Shown here piece by piece: positions 1-5,419 of a DNA stretch of 8,677 nucleotides. Made by a program: the position numbers and the translations under genes. The notes beneath the pieces were generated by a model, which was not told where the DNA came from, made no database searches, and saw only the letters and a list, made by a program, of their open reading frames with translations. This DNA comes from Peptococcaceae bacterium (GTDB lineage: Bacteria > Bacillota > Desulfitobacteriia > Desulfitobacteriales > Syntrophobotulaceae), in contig JAAYII010000388.1 of NCBI GenBank assembly GCA_012523535.1, forward strand, positions 1 to 8,677, in the 5' to 3' direction. Every line of letters starts with the position of its first letter. The first letter of the stretch is position 1.

Positions 1-392
1 TCTTTGTATTTTGTCTCATCCATGGTGTCAAGACTAATATTTACCCTGTCCAAACCTCTTGTTTTTAATTCCAAAGCATATTTCTTCAGCAAAATGCCGT
101 TAGTAGTGAGCCCCAGCTCTTTAAGTCCCCGGTCTTTTAAACTTGCCACATCCCGGACCAAATCCAGAATACCCCTGCGAACCAAGGGTTCTCCACCGGT
201 CAGTCTTATTTTTGTTATTCCTAATTTTACCGCGGCTTCGGCAATACGAGCTATTTGTTCCAAGCTTAAAATATCGTTATGATCCTTTTTGGGTACCCCT
301 TTTTTGGGCATGCAATACCTACACTTGAGATTGCACAAATCAGTTACTGATATGCGCAAATAGTTTATTTCCCTTCCGTAACTATCGATCAT
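1..392 (-). CDS. moaA: GTP 3',8-cyclase MoaA, N-terminal part (cut by window edge)
   Basis: Radical SAM enzyme catalysing the first step of molybdopterin synthesis, rearrangement of GTP to 3',8-cyclo-GTP, the precursor of cyclic pyranopterin phosphate; cytoplasmic. I translated the minus strand directly from ATG 392. The frame is open to the window edge and gives about 130 of the usual 320-330 residues. Visible marks are the radical SAM cluster motif CNLKCRYCMP (Cys20, Cys24, Cys27), the LTGGEPLVR SAM-binding motif near residues 64-72, TTNG near 96-99 and the ISLDT strand near 119-123, all placed as in MoaA. The C-terminal second cluster and GTP site lie outside the window. The start is set by GAGGAG (401-406), 8 nt upstream. 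It lies 23 nt after the MoeA-like gene, as third gene of a cofactor operon. Assignment is secure; only the missing part prevents checking completeness. Confidence 0.95.
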   Translation of the reverse strand, partial: MIDSYGREINYLRISVTDLCNLKCRYCMPKKGVPKKDHNDILSLEQIARIAEAAVKLGITKIRLTGGEPLVRRGILDLVRDVASLKDRGLKELGLTTNGILLKKYALELKTRGLDRVNISLDTMDETKYK

Positions 393-415
393 AGCCTACA
401 CTCCTCACTGCCCCA

Positions 416-1435
416 TTAGCGGCAATAATAACAATTCGGATATTGACACAGCTGACAGTTATTGCATAAACCGCCTTCTCCCATGCGAATGAAGTCGTTT
501 TTATTTAACTTTTCTCCGGAGAATAATCTCGGTAGAATTACATCAAATACCGTGGTTTTATAGTATGCTGCGGCCCCGGGTACACCCATGATCGGAACAC
601 TACCCAGATAAGCCAGCATAAACATATTACCCGGCTGGACCGGAACTCCATAGGTAACTATATCGGCACCCGTACTTTTGATCGCCCCCGGTGTAATGTC
701 ATCGGGATCCACCGACATTCCCCCGGTAACAATGATCATTTCTGCGCCTTTTTGGATAAAGGTCAAAATTTTTTCTTTAATAACCTCTACCTCGTCCGGA
801 CAATATTCTTGGTTGAACATTTCCGCTTCGAAGTATTCCAATTTTTTTCTGATAACCGGCCAGAATTTATCCTTTATTCTTCCTTTGAAGACCTCATTGC
901 CGGTAATAACCACACCAACTTTTAATTTCTTATAAGGATTGACTTGAAACACCTGGCCATGTATTTTGCATAGCTCTTCAACTTTTTCCACATTCTTTTC
1001 TTTGGTCACTAAAGGAACTATACGTCCGGAAGCAACTGTTTGACCTTCTTCCACCTTGAAATTATTGGGGAGAGAAGTTACGGTAACATCTTCTATGGAG
1101 TTGATTTCATACAATAAAGCGCTTTTCAGTTTAAATAATCCTTTTGTAGTTGCTTTAAGGACGGTTTTTCCCTCCTGGGGTTCGGAAAAAGTAATGTTAT
1201 TACCTTTTATAGCCTTTGCAATTCTAATTGCCGCTTCATCCTCGTGAATTTCCCCGGCATTTTCTTCCCAGACATAGATGTGCTCTTTCCCGAGTCGTAA
1301 TAATTCTTCAACATCTTCTTCTCGAATAACATGACCCCTTTTAAATGCTGGGCCTTTAAATTCACCCGGTACCATTTTGGTTATATCGTGACATAATTTC
1401 ATACCTACAGCATCCTGTACCGCAATTTTTTTCAC
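416..1435 (-). CDS. MoeA/MogA-like molybdopterin-binding protein with Cys-rich C-terminal tail
   Basis: Predicted cytoplasmic protein (339 aa) acting late in Mo/W pterin cofactor assembly; its exact step is unknown. The N-terminal half (about 1-165) resembles the unusual MoeA-like group common in clostridia rather than canonical MoeA, beginning with the typical AVGMKLCHDITKMVPGEFKG stretch. Residues about 169-312 form a MoCF-type molybdopterin-binding domain, with VVITGNEV, VTGGMSVDPDD (236-246) and a GVPGAAAYY loop. The last 20 residues carry five cysteines (324, 327, 330, 335, 338; CxxCxxCx4CxxC) after GEGGL, suggesting a metal or Fe-S site. The GTG start at 1435 follows GTGAGGT by about 7 nt, and no better start exists. 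It lies 72 nt after moeA and 23 nt before moaA. Having two MoeA-type proteins may allow separate handling of Mo and W, or of two target enzymes; that is inference. The long plus-strand frames across it are shadows. Confidence 0.88.
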   Translation of the reverse strand: MKKIAVQDAVGMKLCHDITKMVPGEFKGPAFKRGHVIREEDVEELLRLGKEHIYVWEENAGEIHEDEAAIRIAKAIKGNNITFSEPQEGKTVLKATTKGLFKLKSALLYEINSIEDVTVTSLPNNFKVEEGQTVASGRIVPLVTKEKNVEKVEELCKIHGQVFQVNPYKKLKVGVVITGNEVFKGRIKDKFWPVIRKKLEYFEAEMFNQEYCPDEVEVIKEKILTFIQKGAEMIIVTGGMSVDPDDITPGAIKSTGADIVTYGVPVQPGNMFMLAYLGSVPIMGVPGAAAYYKTTVFDVILPRLFSGEKLNKNDFIRMGEGGLCNNCQLCQYPNCYYCR

Positions 1436-1507
1436 TTGTTAAACCTCACTTTCCATACGCCCACAAGCTTTTTCGCTTTATTAGATTTATTTAATTGATT
1501 ATATAAG

Positions 1508-2725
1508 TTAATTAATTATATAAGCTTTCAGTTTCTTTCCGGCTTGTATTGGGCCGCTTTGGGCCGGGATCTCAGCCAGGAGGTTGCATCCCTCCAAAGA
1601 GCTTAATACGCCATTGCCCTGCCCCCCTGTTACTTCCATATACGCGATACCGTTTTCCATAACCAGTTTACCTCGTAGGAATCTGCGGCGCGGGCTGGCT
1701 TTGGGGAAATCATCTTTTAGGATTACATCAATTTGAGGATGGAGATAATCCTGTCTCCCCATAATTTTTTTGATTAAAGGAACGACCAAGAGTTGAAAAG
1801 TAACCATAGCTGCAGCCGGGTTGCCCGATAAACCGATAATCAATTTATCATTCTTGACGGCCGCCAATATTGGAGAACCGGGTTTAATATCGACCTTCCA
1901 GAAAAGAATTTCAGCTTGAAGATAATCAACAGCATGTCTGACAACATCATAATCTCCTACTGAAACCCCTCCGGTTGTAAGGACAAGGTCCGCCCTTTCC
2001 AAACCCTGCTCAATAAGGGAAGCCACATCTTCGATTCTATCCTGGCACATGCCAATTACTATTGGTTCCGCGCCAATAGAACGAATGTAGCCTTGGAGGG
2101 TATAACTGTTGCTGTTGCGAATTTTACCCGGTGCCAGGGTTTCAGAAACATCGCATAGTTCATCGCCGGTTGAACCTATGGCTATGAGCGGCCTTTTGAA
2201 TACCGGTACCACAGATATCCCCAATGCTGCCAACATCCCCATCAGCGGCGGTGTCACCACTGTTCCTTTTGAGGCTATTAAAGTACCTTTGGCAATATCC
2301 TCACCGGCAGGTACAATCCCTTCCTGTGGTTTGTAATATTTATAGAGAGCAACTTTATTATCTTTTATTGAAGTTTCTTCAAATTTGCATACGGCATCTG
2401 CACCTTCCGGAATGGGAGCGCCGGTAAGGATTTTTATTGCTTGCCCGGAGTTAATACAATTCTTGGCGGTATAACCTGCCGGCACCTCTTCGATAACATC
2501 CAGAATAACAGGGTTATCATCACTGGCAGACATTGTATCAGCCGATCGAAAAGCATAACCGTCATATGGTGAACGGGGAAAGGGAGGTACATTTTCCTGA
2601 GCAATTATATCCTTACTTAAGGTCCTTCCCAGGGTATCAGTTAAATTGTTATTGTTTTGTCCGATATTTATAGCCTTGTCCAACAAAATGGCTTGTGCTT
2701 CTTCCAGGGATATATTTGTTTTCAC
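1508..2725 (-). CDS. moeA: Molybdopterin molybdotransferase MoeA
   Basis: Inserts molybdate (or tungstate) into adenylylated molybdopterin, the last step of basic Moco synthesis; cytoplasmic and usually a dimer. The 405-residue length is normal for MoeA. The N-terminal MoeA domains contain PPFPRSPYDGYAFR, with Asp55 in the position of the conserved catalytic Asp. The MoCF domain (about 175-320) has STGDEL, GKIRNSNSYTLQGY, TTGGVSVGDYDVV and GLSGNPAAA. The C-terminal beta-barrel domain (about 330-405) follows, containing the SPRRRFLRGKL segment. The start is GTG, chosen because AAAGGAGGA (2731-2739) lies 5 nt upstream. It is the first gene of the moeA, MoeA-like, moaA operon, 456 nt from the preceding oxidoreductase gene, behind a sigma-54-type promoter and a structured leader ending in a terminator. 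Expression is therefore probably under both activator and RNA-level control. Confidence 0.95.
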   Translation of the reverse strand: MKTNISLEEAQAILLDKAINIGQNNNNLTDTLGRTLSKDIIAQENVPPFPRSPYDGYAFRSADTMSASDDNPVILDVIEEVPAGYTAKNCINSGQAIKILTGAPIPEGADAVCKFEETSIKDNKVALYKYYKPQEGIVPAGEDIAKGTLIASKGTVVTPPLMGMLAALGISVVPVFKRPLIAIGSTGDELCDVSETLAPGKIRNSNSYTLQGYIRSIGAEPIVIGMCQDRIEDVASLIEQGLERADLVLTTGGVSVGDYDVVRHAVDYLQAEILFWKVDIKPGSPILAAVKNDKLIIGLSGNPAAAMVTFQLLVVPLIKKIMGRQDYLHPQIDVILKDDFPKASPRRRFLRGKLVMENGIAYMEVTGGQGNGVLSSLEGCNLLAEIPAQSGPIQAGKKLKAYIIN

Positions 2726-2739
2726 GAGGATCCTCCTTT
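2726..2739 (-). promoter_or_regulatory. moeA ribosome binding site inside a palindrome
   Basis: AAAGGAGGA precedes the GTG start of moeA and fixes that start. Part of it belongs to the perfect 10-bp palindrome GAGGATCCTC (2726-2735). A 10-nt palindrome without a loop cannot fold into a useful hairpin alone, so this may be chance. Confidence 0.7.
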
Positions 2740-2774
2740 AAATTTATCCTAATAATATTCTTGAGAGTCAGATG

Positions 2775-2806
2775 AAAAAAAATATCCTGCGCAGATATGC
2801 AGGATA
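2775..2806 (-). terminator. Intrinsic terminator in the moeA leader (probable attenuator)
   Basis: On the minus strand, TATCCTGC (2806-2799) and GCAGGATA (2790-2783) form a perfect 8-bp stem around the 8-nt loop ATATCTGC, followed directly by eight Ts (2782-2775). This is a textbook Rho-independent terminator. It lies about 375 nt after the stop of the upstream oxidoreductase gene, downstream of the sigma-54 promoter, and only 35 nt before the moeA ribosome binding site. It is therefore more likely an attenuator controlling read-through into moeA than the end of the upstream operon. Confidence 0.85.
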
Positions 2807-2952
2807 AGTACATAAGCTTAGAGCTATTCTACCTTTCGGCATATCTCCTTCGCAAAACAGCAAGTAATAGAATTTCTTCCACTACTCCGTGGACCTTTGA
2901 GTCCAGACCTTACATCCATAGTATTAACACTTTAGGATATAAGGCTCGGAGA
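2783..2952 (-). promoter_or_regulatory. Structured 5' leader RNA upstream of moeA, candidate riboswitch
   Basis: Hand folding of the minus-strand transcript gives a compact fold. P1 pairs CTCCG (2951-2947) with CGGAG (2889-2885). P2 pairs CCTTATATCC (2944-2935) with GGATGTAAGG (2917-2908) with one mismatch, and continues through an internal loop into AGT/ACT around a 6-nt loop. P3 pairs TGGAC (2905-2901) with GTCCA (2894-2890). Together these form a three-way junction. A P4 hairpin follows, TAGTGGAA-GAAA-TTCTATTA (2884-2865), then a bulged hairpin (2864-2848), then a TGCC-GAAA-GGTA hairpin within flanking GAG/CTC (2847-2821), then the terminator. The P2 internal loop matches the GAAA-tetraloop receptor (CCTAA and ATGG strands). 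Position and layout suggest a riboswitch for cofactor genes. The Moco family is the obvious candidate, but I could not confirm its conserved nucleotides. Confidence 0.6.
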
Positions 2953-3026
2953 AACTTAAGGCCATATTTAATTATCTTAAAGAATGAAATTATTAATTAC
3001 TGTTTGCTTCACATAGTTATATTATA

Positions 3027-3042
3027 TGCAATACCAGTGCCA
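3027..3042 (-). promoter_or_regulatory. Sigma-54 (RpoN) -24/-12 promoter for the moeA operon
   Basis: The minus strand reads TGGCAC (3042-3037), five bases TGGTA, then TTGCA (3031-3027). This matches the sigma-54 consensus TGGCAC-N5-TTGCW, with the invariant GG and GC separated by 10 nt. Predicted transcription start is near 3016, giving a leader of about 290 nt. A TATAAT hexamer (3026-3021) follows immediately, but no good -35 box lies 16-18 nt upstream of it, so a sigma-A reading is weaker. If correct, the operon requires an enhancer-binding activator, whose site would lie upstream. Confidence 0.72.
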
Positions 3043-3181
3043 CAAATAAAGCATAAAATAATTCCATATCAAGATAAATTAATAATTTCTTTAATGCTTA
3101 TTTTACAGAATTTTTTCAACTTTTTCCAGTGCAAAAGAAAAATCGTATTAAATATTTTTCTCCTTTTCAAAATGCATCCGC

Positions 3182-5419
3182 TTATCTCATTATGCAACAG
3201 ACAACATTATCTTCTTCATGTTTATTGTTTGTATCTTCTTTTGCTATTCGGCAATTGATACCGTTATAAGTCCAAGTGCCAATTAGAGGATCGGAAGATT
3301 CAAATTCCGCGGAGGTCAATATATTGGCATTGGAAAGCCACATTCCGCCTAAAATGGGTTCTGCAGCCTCCAGTTCCGGGTACCACCAGCCGTATTCCAC
3401 ACTTATAACATCATCGCGCATCTCAATGATCCGAACAACAAAGCCGGCTTTTCCTTTTTCGGTCTCCACCCAAACTCGGCTTCCGTCCTTTAGACCGTAT
3501 TTGGCCGCAGTGGCAGGACTCATTTCGGCCCAGGGATGCGGGTGTTTTTGGCGAAAATCTTTCAATTGACGGTAACTGGAAGCATAGTAAGGCTGAAAAC
3601 GAGCTCCGGTTATGAGTTTTAGCGGATAAGCGGAGCTTTCTTCCGGTAATGGTTTGGGAACAGGGAGGGCATCAGCATTTATTTGCTCCAAAAAATTACT
3701 GTATAATTCAATTTTGCCACTGGCTGTGGCAAATCCCACTGTTTGTCCGCTCCGGGGATCTGTTTCTTGATACTTGAAATATTGTCGGGGTCCCATGTAT
3801 AAACCTGTACGGCAAAAGTCATCCCAGGAAATACCGGCAGGCTTTAAGGAAGCTTGCAAAGCCTCGCTATAAGTTTCCCAAGGCCATTCTTTTGTTTGGC
3901 CTAAACGTATCCCTATTTGCCGCCAGAAATAGTAATCGGGACGTCGTTCATAATAAGGTTCAACCGCTTGGTCTCCACCATAGGCAATATTTGCCGTCCC
4001 GGCGTTGGTTTCCAGCAAAGGGCGCTCCATGATTCCCGCTACCGGCAGGATATAATCCGCCAGCATGGCGGTTGGAGTCTTAAATAATTCCAAAACAACT
4101 AACAGGTCCAAGCTTTTCAAAGCCCGGTAAACCAAATTGGTGTCGGCTTGGGTAAGCAAAGGATTAGATGCCATAACTATCAGGGATCGTACAGGATAAG
4201 GTTTGCCTTCAAGCATTGCTCGCCAGATCAAATTAGGGTGAGCGGACGTCAGATATCGCATGGGAAGCCGCTTGTTGTGTTTCATTGTGAAAGATTTTAA
4301 ATGTTCATAACCGCTGTAGGACTGGAGAAGCAACCGGTTACCGGCTATATTTTTCCGGCGGGATTCCGCCGGGAATTGTTCGCTTAATTCCAGATCTATC
4401 TCCGGACTAAAATCCGGCATTTCTGTTAGATATGAAGCACCGGGTACATCCACATTTCCTGTTACGGCCCGCAAGATGGCCAAGGCCCGGTGGGTCGGCA
4501 CACTATTGGGCCCGAGCTGGTCAATTCCGCGCCCGCTATACAAAGTGGCCGGAAAATTCTCGGCAAAAAGACAGGCCGCTTTTATTACATCTTCGGCTGC
4601 AACTCCCGTTACCTGCTCCACATAGGAAGGAGTATAAGAAGCCACGTGATTTTGCAGTTTATCAAAACCGTAACACCATTGTTCAACGAAACTGTTATTA
4701 TATAGTTTTTTCTTGATTATGACATGCAATAAACCCAGAGCCAAAACAGGGTCTGTGCCCGGCCGGACCGGAAGCCAAAGGGTTGCCAGTCTAGCCGTAG
4801 CGGTCCGCCTGGGATCAACCACAATTAATGGTTTCCCTTGGCGACTAAATTCCCGGATAGTATGCCAGAATAAAGAATTGTCCGATTCGGCGGGATTAAC
4901 TCCCCATAGAAGTGCGCATTCGGTTAAAGCCGGGTCCAACTCCATCTCAATCGGCCAGCCATAAGTTATGGAATTGACCAAAATTCCTGGATTCCAACAG
5001 ATTTGGCCGATCCCCATATTGTTGGGGCTACCGTAAAGGGTCATGAACCGGTGCAATGGCCAGTAGGTTGTATGAGGACCTCCAATACTGGTGGCCAGGT
5101 TTTCCGGTCCATAGGTTTCTTTCAGAGATCGGAGTTTATCGGCTATTTCATCCAGGGCTTGTTCCCAGGATATGCGCTGCCATTTTCCGCTCCCCCGTTC
5201 GCCGACCCTTTTAAGCGGATGATTGACTCTATGAGGGTGATCCATAACTTCAGGCGCCAACCGCCAGCGGTGACACCTGGCTTGAATTCTTTCGTCGTAG
5301 GGGAAACGTTTAGGATCAGGCCTAACCTTTATTACTTTTCCATTTTCAACTTCAGCCAACAAGCCGCACTGATAACCGCAGAAACGGCAATTCGTGACCA
5401 CTGTTTTGTGTTCAGACAT
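3182..5419 (-). CDS. Molybdopterin (Mo/W-bisPGD) oxidoreductase, catalytic subunit
   Basis: Cytoplasmic-looking catalytic subunit of the DMSO reductase superfamily (745 aa). The N-terminus carries a [4Fe-4S] motif (Cys11, Cys14, Cys18, Cys49) with Arg51 two residues after the last Cys, where other members have Lys or Arg. Cys141, in GIGQICWNPG, sits at the metal-ligand position. Later marks are VDPRRTATA, RPGTDPVLALG, MASNPLL, TPTAMLADYILP and ATASGKIELYS, then a C-terminal dinucleotide-binding domain from about residue 600. The framework, including EYGWWYPE near the C-terminus, recalls the acetylene hydratase branch (about 730 aa), but the hydratase Asp after the second cluster Cys is Gly15 here, so hydration is unlikely. 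Substrate unknown. ATG 5419 is chosen over the GTG at 5452 because GAGGT (5427-5431) is 7 nt upstream and the cluster motif then sits near the N-terminus as usual. No Tat signal is visible. It overlaps the radical SAM gene by 8 nt. Confidence 0.9.
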   Translation of the reverse strand: MSEHKTVVTNCRFCGYQCGLLAEVENGKVIKVRPDPKRFPYDERIQARCHRWRLAPEVMDHPHRVNHPLKRVGERGSGKWQRISWEQALDEIADKLRSLKETYGPENLATSIGGPHTTYWPLHRFMTLYGSPNNMGIGQICWNPGILVNSITYGWPIEMELDPALTECALLWGVNPAESDNSLFWHTIREFSRQGKPLIVVDPRRTATARLATLWLPVRPGTDPVLALGLLHVIIKKKLYNNSFVEQWCYGFDKLQNHVASYTPSYVEQVTGVAAEDVIKAACLFAENFPATLYSGRGIDQLGPNSVPTHRALAILRAVTGNVDVPGASYLTEMPDFSPEIDLELSEQFPAESRRKNIAGNRLLLQSYSGYEHLKSFTMKHNKRLPMRYLTSAHPNLIWRAMLEGKPYPVRSLIVMASNPLLTQADTNLVYRALKSLDLLVVLELFKTPTAMLADYILPVAGIMERPLLETNAGTANIAYGGDQAVEPYYERRPDYYFWRQIGIRLGQTKEWPWETYSEALQASLKPAGISWDDFCRTGLYMGPRQYFKYQETDPRSGQTVGFATASGKIELYSNFLEQINADALPVPKPLPEESSAYPLKLITGARFQPYYASSYRQLKDFRQKHPHPWAEMSPATAAKYGLKDGSRVWVETEKGKAGFVVRIIEMRDDVISVEYGWWYPELEAAEPILGGMWLSNANILTSAEFESSDPLIGTWTYNGINCRIAKEDTNNKHEEDNVVCCIMR

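Larger units (their letters stand above)
2726..3181. other. 456-nt intergenic region between oxidoreductase and moeA operons
   Basis: No protein-coding gene is credible here. From the upstream side, 3181-3043 is very AT-rich and may hold an activator site: AAATTA-T-TAATTT is a perfect palindrome at 3088-3076, and the separated inverted repeat AAGCAT/ATGCTT lies at 3099-3094 and 3054-3049. The sigma-54 promoter is at 3042-3027. An AT-rich unstructured stretch fills about 3016-2953. The structured leader and terminator occupy 2952-2775, and the moeA ribosome binding site closes the region. No clear terminator for the upstream operon was found right after its stop codon. Confidence 0.75.

Noticed and set aside
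678..935. Plus-strand open frames opposite the MoeA-like, moeA, oxidoreductase, radical SAM and Fe-S genes
   Set aside because: They lie antisense within well-supported conserved genes, lack ribosome binding sites, and show no recognisable family.
2783..2952. Firm naming of the leader as a Moco riboswitch, or as c-di-GMP, lysine, glycine, cobalamin or T-box RNA
   Set aside because: The conserved words I remember for c-di-GMP-I, lysine, glycine, cobalamin and T-box are absent. For Moco I cannot recall enough conserved positions to confirm or exclude it.
3021..3049. Sigma-A promoter using TATAAT at 3026-3021
   Set aside because: No -35-like hexamer stands 16-18 nt upstream (TTATTT at 17 nt). 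The sigma-54 match in the same place is far better, though the TATAAT remains a possible alternative.
3133..3167. AT-rich inverted repeat (GAAAAAT/ATTTTTC with TTTT) after the catalytic subunit stop as a terminator of that operon
   Set aside because: The stem is almost only A-T pairs with a 3-nt bulge and would be weak. I list no terminator there.
2797..3258. A 153-codon plus-strand open frame across the intergenic region
   Set aside because: It has no ribosome binding site, starts inside the terminator hairpin, overlaps the 3' end of the oxidoreductase gene antisense, and its Leu/Ile/Tyr/Lys-rich translation looks like AT-rich non-coding DNA.
3182..5419. Calling the catalytic subunit an acetylene hydratase
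   Set aside because: The catalytic Asp beside the Fe-S cluster is Gly, and a membrane electron-transfer module in the same operon points to redox chemistry.
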